Below are positions 8,423-21,300 of a stretch of 64,000 nt of DNA, in pieces (position 1 is the stretch's first letter; each line of letters begins with the position of its first letter). The DNA comes from Zeugodacus cucurbitae (taxonomy: Eukaryota > Arthropoda > Insecta > Diptera > Tephritidae): the NCBI RefSeq assembly GCF_028554725.1, contig NC_071670.1, positions 74,779,484 through 74,843,483 on the forward strand. The letters are read 5' to 3'. The translations under genes and the position numbers were made by a program. The notes under the pieces were generated by a model. That model saw only the letters and a program-made list of their open reading frames with translations. It ran no database searches and had not been told where the DNA came from.

Positions 8423-11400
8423 CACCACCCGGACGCACCCGCTCCTCAGGAGCGTGTCAAAGTGAAAAATTTGGTTTTTATGGTACTCATATGATTGTCA
8501 CGCTCCTGGTGAAGCTAGGTTCGCCACAAATGGCTCTAATGGTAGCCAATGGAACCTACTAGGTGCCCCAAAGCGTTTGAGCCACCACCCGGACGCACCC
8601 GCTCCTCAGGAGCGTGTCCAAGCGTGTCAAAGTGAAAAGATCGGTTTTATGGTACTCATATGATTGTCACGCTCCTGGTGAAGCTAGGTTCGCCACAAAT
8701 GGCTCTAATGGTAGCCAATGGAACCTACTAGGTGGCCCAAAGCGTTTGAGCCACCACCCGGACGCACCCGCTCCTCAGGAGCGTGTCAAAGTGAAAAATT
8801 TGGTTTTTATGGTACTCATATGATTGTCACGCTCCTGGTGAAGCTAGGTTCGCCACAAATGGCTCTAATGGTAGCCAATGGAACCTACTAGGTGCCCCAA
8901 AGCGTTTGAGCCACCACCCGGACGCACCCGCTCCTCAGGAGCGTGTCCAAGCGTGTCAAAGTGAAAAGATCGGTTTTATGGTACTCATATGATTGTCACG
9001 CTCCTGGTGAAGCTAGGTTCGCCACAAATGGCTCTAATGGTAGCCAATGGAACCTACTAGGTGGCCCAAAGCGTTTGAGCCACCACCCGGACGCACCCGC
9101 TCCTCAGGAGCGTGTCAAAGTGAAAAATTTGGTTTTTATGGTACTCATATGATTGTCACGCTCCTGGTGAAGCTAGGTTCGCCACAAATGGCTCTAATGG
9201 TAGCCAATGGAACCTACTAGGTGCCCCAAAGCGTTTGAGCCACCACCCGGACGCACCCGCTCCTCAGGAGCGTGTCCAAGCGTGTCAAAGTGAAAAGATC
9301 GGTTTTATGGTACTCATATGATTGTCACGCTCCTGGTGAAGCTAGGTTCGCCACAAATGGCTCTAATGGTAGCCAATGGAACCTACTAGGTGGCCCAAAG
9401 CGTTTGAGCCACCACCCGGACGCACCCGCTCCTCAGGAGCGTGTCAAAGTGAAAAATTTGGTTTTTATGGTACTCATATGATTGTCACGCTCCTGGTGAA
9501 GCTAGGTTCGCCACAAATGGCTCTAATGGTAGCCAATGGAACCTACTAGGTGCCCCAAAGCGTTTGAGCCACCACCCGGACGCACCCGCTCCTCAGGAGC
9601 GTGTCCAAGCGTGTCAAAGTGAAAAGATCGGTTTTATGGTACTCATATGATTGTCACGCTCCTGGTGAAGCTAGGTTCGCCACAAATGGCTCTAATGGTA
9701 GCCAATGGAACCTACTAGGTGGCCCAAAGCGTTTGAGCCACCACCCGGACGCACCCGCTCCTCAGGAGCGTGTCAAAGTGAAAAATTTGGTTTTTATGGT
9801 ACTCATATGATTGTCACGCTCCTGGTGAAGCTAGGTTCGCCACAAATGGCTCTAATGGTAGCCAATGGAACCTACTAGGTGCCCCAAAGCGTTTGAGCCA
9901 CCACCCGGACGCACCCGCTCCTCAGGAGCGTGTCCAAGCGTGTCAAAGTGAAAAGATCGGTTTTATGGTACTCATATGATTGTCACGCTCCTGGTGAAGC
10001 TAGGTTCGCCACAAATGGCTCTAATGGTAGCCAATGGAACCTACTAGGTGGCCCAAAGCGTTTGAGCCACCACCCGGACGCACCCGCTCCTCAGGAGCGT
10101 GTCAAAGTGAAAAATTTGGTTTTTATGGTACTCATATGATTGTCACGCTCCTGGTGAAGCTAGGTTCGCCACAAATGGCTCTAATGGTAGCCAATGGAAC
10201 CTACTAGGTGCCCCAAAGCGTTTGAGCCACCACCCGGACGCACCCGCTCCTCAGGAGCGTGTCCAAGCGTGTCAAAGTGAAAAGATCGGTTTTATGGTAC
10301 TCATATGATTGTCACGCTCCTGGTGAAGCTAGGTTCGCCACAAATGGCTCTAATGGTAGCCAATGGAACCTACTAGGTGGCCCAAAGCGTTTGAGCCACC
10401 ACCCGGACGCACCCGCTCCTCAGGAGCGTGTCAAAGTGAAAAATTTGGTTTTTATGGTACTCATATGATTGTCACGCTCCTGGTGAAGCTAGGTTCGCCA
10501 CAAATGGCTCTAATGGTAGCCAATGGAACCTACTAGGTGCCCCAAAGCGTTTGAGCCACCACCCGGACGCACCCGCTCCTCAGGAGCGTGTCCAAGCGTG
10601 TCAAAGTGAAAAGATCGGTTTTATGGTACTCATATGATTGTCACGCTCCTGGTGAAGCTAGGTTCGCCACAAATGGCTCTAATGGTAGCCAATGGAACCT
10701 ACTAGGTGGCCCAAAGCGTTTGAGCCACCACCCGGACGCACCCGCTCCTCAGGAGCGTGTCAAAGTGAAAAATTTGGTTTTTATGGTACTCATATGATTG
10801 TCACGCTCCTGGTGAAGCTAGGTTCGCCACAAATGGCTCTAATGGTAGCCAATGGAACCTACTAGGTGCCCCAAAGCGTTTGAGCCACCACCCGGACGCA
10901 CCCGCTCCTCAGGAGCGTGTCCAAGCGTGTCAAAGTGAAAAGATCGGTTTTATGGTACTCATATGATTGTCACGCTCCTGGTGAAGCTAGGTTCGCCACA
11001 AATGGCTCTAATGGTAGCCAATGGAACCTACTAGGTGGCCCAAAGCGTTTGAGCCACCACCCGGACGCACCCGCTCCTCAGGAGCGTGTCAAAGTGAAAA
11101 ATTTGGTTTTTATGGTACTCATATGATTGTCACGCTCCTGGTGAAGCTAGGTTCGCCACCAATGGCTCTAATGGTAGCCAATGGAACCTACTAGGTGCCC
11201 CAAAGCGTTTGAGCCACCACCCGGACGCACCCGCTCCTCAGGAGCGTGTCCAAGCGTGTCAAAGTGAAAAGATCGGTTTTATGGTACTCATATGATTGTC
11301 ACGCTCCTGGTGAAGCTAGGTTCGCCACAAATGGCTCTAATGGTAGCCAATGGAACCTACTAGGTGGCCCAAAGCGTTTGAGCCACCACCCGGACGCACC

Positions 11401-14400
11401 CGCTCCTCAGGAGCGTGTCAAAGTGAAAAATTTGGTTTTTATGGTACTCATATGATTGTCACGCTCCTGGTGAAGCTAGGTTCGCCACAAATGGCTCTAA
11501 TGGTAGCCAATGGAACCTACTAGGTGCCCCAAAGCGTTTGAGCCACCACCCGGACGCACCCGCTCCTCAGGAGCGTGTCCAAGCGTGTCAAAGTGAAAAG
11601 ATCGGTTTTATGGTACTCATATGATTGTCACGCTCCTGGTGAAGCTAGGTTCGCCACAAATGGCTCTAATGGTAGCCAATGGAACCTACTAGGTGGCCCA
11701 AAGCGTTTGAGCCACCACCCGGACGCACCCGCTCCTCAGGAGCGTGTCAAAGTGAAAAATTTGGTTTTTATGGTACTCATATGATTGTCACGCTCCTGGT
11801 GAAGCTAGGTTCGCCACAAATGGCTCTAATGGTAGCCAATGGAACCTACTAGGTGCCCCAAAGCGTTTGAGCCACCACCCGGACGCACCCGCTCCTCAGG
11901 AGCGTGTCCAAGCGTGTCAAAGTGAAAAGATCGGTTTTATGGTACTCATATGATTGTCACGCTCCTGGTGAAGCTAGGTTCGCCACAAATGGCTCTAATG
12001 GTAGCCAATGGAACCTACTAGGTGGCCCAAAGCGTTTGAGCCACCACCCGGACGCACCCGCTCCTCAGGAGCGTGTCAAAGTGAAAAATTTGGTTTTTAT
12101 GGTACTCATATGATTGTCACGCTCCTGGTGAAGCTAGGTTCGCCACAAATGGCTCTAATGGTAGCCAATGGAACCTACTAGGTGCCCCAAAGCGTTTGAG
12201 CCACCACCCGGACGCACCCGCTCCTCAGGAGCGTGTCCAAGCGTGTCAAAGTGAAAAGATCGGTTTTATGGTACTCATATGATTGTCACGCTCCTGGTGA
12301 AGCTAGGTTCGCCACAAATGGCTCTAATGGTAGCCAATGGAACCTACTAGGTGGCCCAAAGCGTTTGAGCCACCACCCGGACGCACCCGCTCCTCAGGAG
12401 CGTGTCAAAGTGAAAAATTTGGTTTTTATGGTACTCATATGATTGTCACGCTCCTGGTGAAGCTAGGTTCGCCACAAATGGCTCTAATGGTAGCCAATGG
12501 AACCTACTAGGTGCCCCAAAGCGTTTGAGCCACCACCCGGACGCACCCGCTCCTCAGGAGCGTGTCCAAGCGTGTCAAAGTGAAAAGATCGGTTTTATGG
12601 TACTCATATGATTGTCACGCTCCTGGTGAAGCTAGGTTCGCCACAAATGGCTCTAATGGTAGCCAATGGAACCTACTAGGTGGCCCAAAGCGTTTGAGCC
12701 ACCACCCGGACGCACCCGCTCCTCAGGAGCGTGTCAAAGTGAAAAATTTGGTTTTTATGGTACTCATATGATTGTCACGCTCCTGGTGAAGCTAGGTTCG
12801 CCACAAATGGCTCTAATGGTAGCCAATGGAACCTACTAGGTGCCCCAAAGCGTTTGAGCCACCACCCGGACGCACCCGCTCCTCAGGAGCGTGTCCAAGC
12901 GTGTCAAAGTGAAAAGATCGGTTTTATGGTACTCATATGATTGTCACGCTCCTGGTGAAGCTAGGTTCGCCACAAATGGCTCTAATGGTAGCCAATGGAA
13001 CCTACTAGGTGGCCCAAAGCGTTTGAGCCACCACCCGGACGCACCCGCTCCTCAGGAGCGTGTCAAAGTGAAAAATTTGGTTTTTATGGTACTCATATGA
13101 TTGTCACGCTCCTGGTGAAGCTAGGTTCGCCACAAATGGCTCTAATGGTAGCCAATGGAACCTACTAGGTGCCCCAAAGCGTTTGAGCCACCACCCGGAC
13201 GCACCCGCTCCTCAGGAGCGTGTCCAAGCGTGTCAAAGTGAAAAGATCGGTTTTATGGTACTCATATGATTGTCACGCTCCTGGTGAAGCTAGGTTCGCC
13301 ACAAATGGCTCTAATGGTAGCCAATGGAACCTACTAGGTGGCCCAAAGCGTTTGAGCCACCACCCGGACGCACCCGCTCCTCAGGAGCGTGTCAAAGTGA
13401 AAAATTTGGTTTTTATGGTACTCATATGATTGTCACGCTCCTGGTGAAGCTAGGTTCGCCACAAATGGCTCTAATGGTAGCCAATGGAACCTACTAGGTG
13501 CCCCAAAGCGTTTGAGCCACCACCCGGACGCACCCGCTCCTCAGGAGCGTGTCCAAGCGTGTCAAAGTGAAAAGATCGGTTTTATGGTACTCATATGATT
13601 GTCACGCTCCTGGTGAAGCTAGGTTCGCCACAAATGGCTCTAATGGTAGCCAATGGAACCTACTAGGTGGCCCAAAGCGTTTGAGCCACCACCCGGACGC
13701 ACCCGCTCCTCAGGAGCGTGTCAAAGTGAAAAATTTGGTTTTTATGGTACTCATATGATTGTCACGCTCCTGGTGAAGCTAGGTTCGCCACAAATGGCTC
13801 TAATGGTAGCCAATGGAACCTACTAGGTGCCCCAAAGCGTTTGAGCCACCACCCGGACGCACCCGCTCCTCAGGAGCGTGTCCAAGCGTGTCAAAGTGAA
13901 AAGATCGGTTTTATGGTACTCATATGATTGTCACGCTCCTGGTGAAGCTAGGTTCGCCACAAATGGCTCTAATGGTAGCCAATGGAACCTACTAGGTGGC
14001 CCAAAGCGTTTGAGCCACCACCCGGACGCACCCGCTCCTCAGGAGCGTGTCAAAGTGAAAAATTTGGTTTTTATGGTACTCATATGATTGTCACGCTCCT
14101 GGTGAAGCTAGGTTCGCCACAAATGGCTCTAATGGTAGCCAATGGAACCTACTAGGTGCCCCAAAGCGTTTGAGCCACCACCCGGACGCACCCGCTCCTC
14201 AGGAGCGTGTCCAAGCGTGTCAAAGTGAAAAGATCGGTTTTATGGTACTCATATGATTGTCACGCTCCTGGTGAAGCTAGGTTCGCCACAAATGGCTCTA
14301 ATGGTAGCCAATGGAACCTACTAGGTGGCCCAAAGCGTTTGAGCCACCACCCGGACGCACCCGCTCCTCAGGAGCGTGTCAAAGTGAAAAATTTGGTTTT

Positions 14401-15162
14401 TATGGTACTCATATGATTGTCACGCTCCTGGTGAAGCTAGGTTCGCCACAAATGGCTCTAATGGTAGCCAATGGAACCTACTAGGTGCCCCAAAGCGTTT
14501 GAGCCACCACCCGGACGCACCCGCTCCTCAGGAGCGTGTCCAAGCGTGTCAAAGTGAAAAGATCGGTTTTATGGTACTCATATGATTGTCACGCTCCTGG
14601 TGAAGCTAGGTTCGCCACAAATGGCTCTAATGGTAGCCAATGGAACCTACTAGGTGGCCCAAAGCGTTTGAGCCACCACCCGGACGCACCCGCTCCTCAG
14701 GAGCGTGTCAAAGTGAAAAATTTGGTTTTTATGGTACTCATATGATTGTCACGCTCCTGGTGAAGCTAGGTTCGCCACAAATGGCTCTAATGGTAGCCAA
14801 TGGAACCTACTAGGTGCCCCAAAGCGTTTGAGCCACCACCCGGACGCACCCGCTCCTCAGGAGCGTGTCCAAGCGTGTCAAAGTGAAAAGATCGGTTTTA
14901 TGGTACTCATATGATTGTCACGCTCCTGGTGAAGCTAGGTTCGCCACAAATGGCTCTAATGGTAGCCAATGGAACCTACTAGGTGGCCCAAAGCGTTTGA
15001 GCCACCACCCGGACGCACCCGCTCCTCAGGAGCGTGTCAAAGTGAAAAATTTGGTTTTTATGGTACTCATATGATTGTCACGCTCCTGGTGAAGCTAGGT
15101 TCGCCACAAATGGCTCTAATGGTAGCCAATGGAACCTACTAGGTGCCCCAAAGCGTTTGAGC

Positions 15163-15332
15163 CACCACCCGGACGCACACCGCTCCTCAGGAGCGTGTCC
15201 AAGCGTGTCAAAGTGAAAAGATCGGTTTTATGGTACTCATATGATTGTCACGCTCCTGGTGAAGCTAGGTTCGCCACAAATGGCTCTAATGGTAGCCAAT
15301 GGAACCTACTAGGTGGCCCAAAGCGTTTGAGC
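15163..15332 (+). repeat. Variant B monomer with 1-bp insertion (170 bp)
   Basis: It reads gcacaccgctcc in place of gcacccgctcc, with an extra A at 15179. It is otherwise a standard B. It may be a true private variant or a residual consensus error. Confidence 0.85.
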
Positions 15333-18300
15333 CACCACCCGGACGCACCCGCTCCTCAGGAGCGTGTCAAAGTGAAAAATTTGGTTTTTATGGTACTCAT
15401 ATGATTGTCACGCTCCTGGTGAAGCTAGGTTCGCCACAAATGGCTCTAATGGTAGCCAATGGAACCTACTAGGTGCCCCAAAGCGTTTGAGCCACCACCC
15501 GGACGCACCCGCTCCTCAGGAGCGTGTCCAAGCGTGTCAAAGTGAAAAGATCGGTTTTATGGTACTCATATGATTGTCACGCTCCTGGTGAAGCTAGGTT
15601 CGCCACAAATGGCTCTAATGGTAGCCAATGGAACCTACTAGGTGGCCCAAAGCGTTTGAGCCACCACCCGGACGCACCCGCTCCTCAGGAGCGTGTCAAA
15701 GTGAAAAATTTGGTTTTTATGGTACTCATATGATTGTCACGCTCCTGGTGAAGCTAGGTTCGCCACAAATGGCTCTAATGGTAGCCAATGGAACCTACTA
15801 GGTGCCCCAAAGCGTTTGAGCCACCACCCGGACGCACCCGCTCCTCAGGAGCGTGTCCAAGCGTGTCAAAGTGAAAAGATCGGTTTTATGGTACTCATAT
15901 GATTGTCACGCTCCTGGTGAAGCTAGGTTCGCCACAAATGGCTCTAATGGTAGCCAATGGAACCTACTAGGTGGCCCAAAGCGTTTGAGCCACCACCCGG
16001 ACGCACCCGCTCCTCAGGAGCGTGTCAAAGTGAAAAATTTGGTTTTTATGGTACTCATATGATTGTCACGCTCCTGGTGAAGCTAGGTTCGCCACAAATG
16101 GCTCTAATGGTAGCCAATGGAACCTACTAGGTGCCCCAAAGCGTTTGAGCCACCACCCGGACGCACCCGCTCCTCAGGAGCGTGTCCAAGCGTGTCAAAG
16201 TGAAAAGATCGGTTTTATGGTACTCATATGATTGTCACGCTCCTGGTGAAGCTAGGTTCGCCACAAATGGCTCTAATGGTAGCCAATGGAACCTACTAGG
16301 TGGCCCAAAGCGTTTGAGCCACCACCCGGACGCACCCGCTCCTCAGGAGCGTGTCAAAGTGAAAAATTTGGTTTTTATGGTACTCATATGATTGTCACGC
16401 TCCTGGTGAAGCTAGGTTCGCCACAAATGGCTCTAATGGTAGCCAATGGAACCTACTAGGTGCCCCAAAGCGTTTGAGCCACCACCCGGACGCACCCGCT
16501 CCTCAGGAGCGTGTCCAAGCGTGTCAAAGTGAAAAGATCGGTTTTATGGTACTCATATGATTGTCACGCTCCTGGTGAAGCTAGGTTCGCCACAAATGGC
16601 TCTAATGGTAGCCAATGGAACCTACTAGGTGGCCCAAAGCGTTTGAGCCACCACCCGGACGCACCCGCTCCTCAGGAGCGTGTCAAAGTGAAAAATTTGG
16701 TTTTTATGGTACTCATATGATTGTCACGCTCCTGGTGAAGCTAGGTTCGCCACAAATGGCTCTAATGGTAGCCAATGGAACCTACTAGGTGCCCCAAAGC
16801 GTTTGAGCCACCACCCGGACGCACCCGCTCCTCAGGAGCGTGTCCAAGCGTGTCAAAGTGAAAAGATCGGTTTTATGGTACTCATATGATTGTCACGCTC
16901 CTGGTGAAGCTAGGTTCGCCACAAATGGCTCTAATGGTAGCCAATGGAACCTACTAGGTGGCCCAAAGCGTTTGAGCCACCACCCGGACGCACCCGCTCC
17001 TCAGGAGCGTGTCAAAGTGAAAAATTTGGTTTTTATGGTACTCATATGATTGTCACGCTCCTGGTGAAGCTAGGTTCGCCACAAATGGCTCTAATGGTAG
17101 CCAATGGAACCTACTAGGTGCCCCAAAGCGTTTGAGCCACCACCCGGACGCACCCGCTCCTCAGGAGCGTGTCCAAGCGTGTCAAAGTGAAAAGATCGGT
17201 TTTATGGTACTCATATGATTGTCACGCTCCTGGTGAAGCTAGGTTCGCCACAAATGGCTCTAATGGTAGCCAATGGAACCTACTAGGTGGCCCAAAGCGT
17301 TTGAGCCACCACCCGGACGCACCCGCTCCTCAGGAGCGTGTCAAAGTGAAAAATTTGGTTTTTATGGTACTCATATGATTGTCACGCTCCTGGTGAAGCT
17401 AGGTTCGCCACAAATGGCTCTAATGGTAGCCAATGGAACCTACTAGGTGCCCCAAAGCGTTTGAGCCACCACCCGGACGCACCCGCTCCTCAGGAGCGTG
17501 TCCAAGCGTGTCAAAGTGAAAAGATCGGTTTTATGGTACTCATATGATTGTCACGCTCCTGGTGAAGCTAGGTTCGCCACAAATGGCTCTAATGGTAGCC
17601 AATGGAACCTACTAGGTGGCCCAAAGCGTTTGAGCCACCACCCGGACGCACCCGCTCCTCAGGAGCGTGTCAAAGTGAAAAATTTGGTTTTTATGGTACT
17701 CATATGATTGTCACGCTCCTGGTGAAGCTAGGTTCGCCACAAATGGCTCTAATGGTAGCCAATGGAACCTACTAGGTGCCCCAAAGCGTTTGAGCCACCA
17801 CCCGGACGCACCCGCTCCTCAGGAGCGTGTCCAAGCGTGTCAAAGTGAAAAGATCGGTTTTATGGTACTCATATGATTGTCACGCTCCTGGTGAAGCTAG
17901 GTTCGCCACAAATGGCTCTAATGGTAGCCAATGGAACCTACTAGGTGGCCCAAAGCGTTTGAGCCACCACCCGGACGCACCCGCTCCTCAGGAGCGTGTC
18001 AAAGTGAAAAATTTGGTTTTTATGGTACTCATATGATTGTCACGCTCCTGGTGAAGCTAGGTTCGCCACAAATGGCTCTAATGGTAGCCAATGGAACCTA
18101 CTAGGTGCCCCAAAGCGTTTGAGCCACCACCCGGACGCACCCGCTCCTCAGGAGCGTGTCCAAGCGTGTCAAAGTGAAAAGATCGGTTTTATGGTACTCA
18201 TATGATTGTCACGCTCCTGGTGAAGCTAGGTTCGCCACAAATGGCTCTAATGGTAGCCAATGGAACCTACTAGGTGGCCCAAAGCGTTTGAGCCACCACC

Positions 18301-21300
18301 CGGACGCACCCGCTCCTCAGGAGCGTGTCAAAGTGAAAAATTTGGTTTTTATGGTACTCATATGATTGTCACGCTCCTGGTGAAGCTAGGTTCGCCACAA
18401 ATGGCTCTAATGGTAGCCAATGGAACCTACTAGGTGCCCCAAAGCGTTTGAGCCACCACCCGGACGCACCCGCTCCTCAGGAGCGTGTCCAAGCGTGTCA
18501 AAGTGAAAAGATCGGTTTTATGGTACTCATATGATTGTCACGCTCCTGGTGAAGCTAGGTTCGCCACAAATGGCTCTAATGGTAGCCAATGGAACCTACT
18601 AGGTGGCCCAAAGCGTTTGAGCCACCACCCGGACGCACCCGCTCCTCAGGAGCGTGTCAAAGTGAAAAATTTGGTTTTTATGGTACTCATATGATTGTCA
18701 CGCTCCTGGTGAAGCTAGGTTCGCCACAAATGGCTCTAATGGTAGCCAATGGAACCTACTAGGTGCCCCAAAGCGTTTGAGCCACCACCCGGACGCACCC
18801 GCTCCTCAGGAGCGTGTCCAAGCGTGTCAAAGTGAAAAGATCGGTTTTATGGTACTCATATGATTGTCACGCTCCTGGTGAAGCTAGGTTCGCCACAAAT
18901 GGCTCTAATGGTAGCCAATGGAACCTACTAGGTGGCCCAAAGCGTTTGAGCCACCACCCGGACGCACCCGCTCCTCAGGAGCGTGTCAAAGTGAAAAATT
19001 TGGTTTTTATGGTACTCATATGATTGTCACGCTCCTGGTGAAGCTAGGTTCGCCACAAATGGCTCTAATGGTAGCCAATGGAACCTACTAGGTGCCCCAA
19101 AGCGTTTGAGCCACCACCCGGACGCACCCGCTCCTCAGGAGCGTGTCCAAGCGTGTCAAAGTGAAAAGATCGGTTTTATGGTACTCATATGATTGTCACG
19201 CTCCTGGTGAAGCTAGGTTCGCCACAAATGGCTCTAATGGTAGCCAATGGAACCTACTAGGTGGCCCAAAGCGTTTGAGCCACCACCCGGACGCACCCGC
19301 TCCTCAGGAGCGTGTCAAAGTGAAAAATTTGGTTTTTATGGTACTCATATGATTGTCACGCTCCTGGTGAAGCTAGGTTCGCCACAAATGGCTCTAATGG
19401 TAGCCAATGGAACCTACTAGGTGCCCCAAAGCGTTTGAGCCACCACCCGGACGCACCCGCTCCTCAGGAGCGTGTCCAAGCGTGTCAAAGTGAAAAGATC
19501 GGTTTTATGGTACTCATATGATTGTCACGCTCCTGGTGAAGCTAGGTTCGCCACAAATGGCTCTAATGGTAGCCAATGGAACCTACTAGGTGGCCCAAAG
19601 CGTTTGAGCCACCACCCGGACGCACCCGCTCCTCAGGAGCGTGTCAAAGTGAAAAATTTGGTTTTTATGGTACTCATATGATTGTCACGCTCCTGGTGAA
19701 GCTAGGTTCGCCACAAATGGCTCTAATGGTAGCCAATGGAACCTACTAGGTGCCCCAAAGCGTTTGAGCCACCACCCGGACGCACCCGCTCCTCAGGAGC
19801 GTGTCCAAGCGTGTCAAAGTGAAAAGATCGGTTTTATGGTACTCATATGATTGTCACGCTCCTGGTGAAGCTAGGTTCGCCACAAATGGCTCTAATGGTA
19901 GCCAATGGAACCTACTAGGTGGCCCAAAGCGTTTGAGCCACCACCCGGACGCACCCGCTCCTCAGGAGCGTGTCAAAGTGAAAAATTTGGTTTTTATGGT
20001 ACTCATATGATTGTCACGCTCCTGGTGAAGCTAGGTTCGCCACAAATGGCTCTAATGGTAGCCAATGGAACCTACTAGGTGCCCCAAAGCGTTTGAGCCA
20101 CCACCCGGACGCACCCGCTCCTCAGGAGCGTGTCCAAGCGTGTCAAAGTGAAAAGATCGGTTTTATGGTACTCATATGATTGTCACGCTCCTGGTGAAGC
20201 TAGGTTCGCCACAAATGGCTCTAATGGTAGCCAATGGAACCTACTAGGTGGCCCAAAGCGTTTGAGCCACCACCCGGACGCACCCGCTCCTCAGGAGCGT
20301 GTCAAAGTGAAAAATTTGGTTTTTATGGTACTCATATGATTGTCACGCTCCTGGTGAAGCTAGGTTCGCCACAAATGGCTCTAATGGTAGCCAATGGAAC
20401 CTACTAGGTGCCCCAAAGCGTTTGAGCCACCACCCGGACGCACCCGCTCCTCAGGAGCGTGTCCAAGCGTGTCAAAGTGAAAAGATCGGTTTTATGGTAC
20501 TCATATGATTGTCACGCTCCTGGTGAAGCTAGGTTCGCCACAAATGGCTCTAATGGTAGCCAATGGAACCTACTAGGTGGCCCAAAGCGTTTGAGCCACC
20601 ACCCGGACGCACCCGCTCCTCAGGAGCGTGTCAAAGTGAAAAATTTGGTTTTTATGGTACTCATATGATTGTCACGCTCCTGGTGAAGCTAGGTTCGCCA
20701 CAAATGGCTCTAATGGTAGCCAATGGAACCTACTAGGTGCCCCAAAGCGTTTGAGCCACCACCCGGACGCACCCGCTCCTCAGGAGCGTGTCCAAGCGTG
20801 TCAAAGTGAAAAGATCGGTTTTATGGTACTCATATGATTGTCACGCTCCTGGTGAAGCTAGGTTCGCCACAAATGGCTCTAATGGTAGCCAATGGAACCT
20901 ACTAGGTGGCCCAAAGCGTTTGAGCCACCACCCGGACGCACCCGCTCCTCAGGAGCGTGTCAAAGTGAAAAATTTGGTTTTTATGGTACTCATATGATTG
21001 TCACGCTCCTGGTGAAGCTAGGTTCGCCACAAATGGCTCTAATGGTAGCCAATGGAACCTACTAGGTGCCCCAAAGCGTTTGAGCCACCACCCGGACGCA
21101 CCCGCTCCTCAGGAGCGTGTCCAAGCGTGTCAAAGTGAAAAGATCGGTTTTATGGTACTCATATGATTGTCACGCTCCTGGTGAAGCTAGGTTCGCCACA
21201 AATGGCTCTAATGGTAGCCAATGGAACCTACTAGGTGGCCCAAAGCGTTTGAGCCACCACCCGGACGCACCCGCTCCTCAGGAGCGTGTCAAAGTGAAAA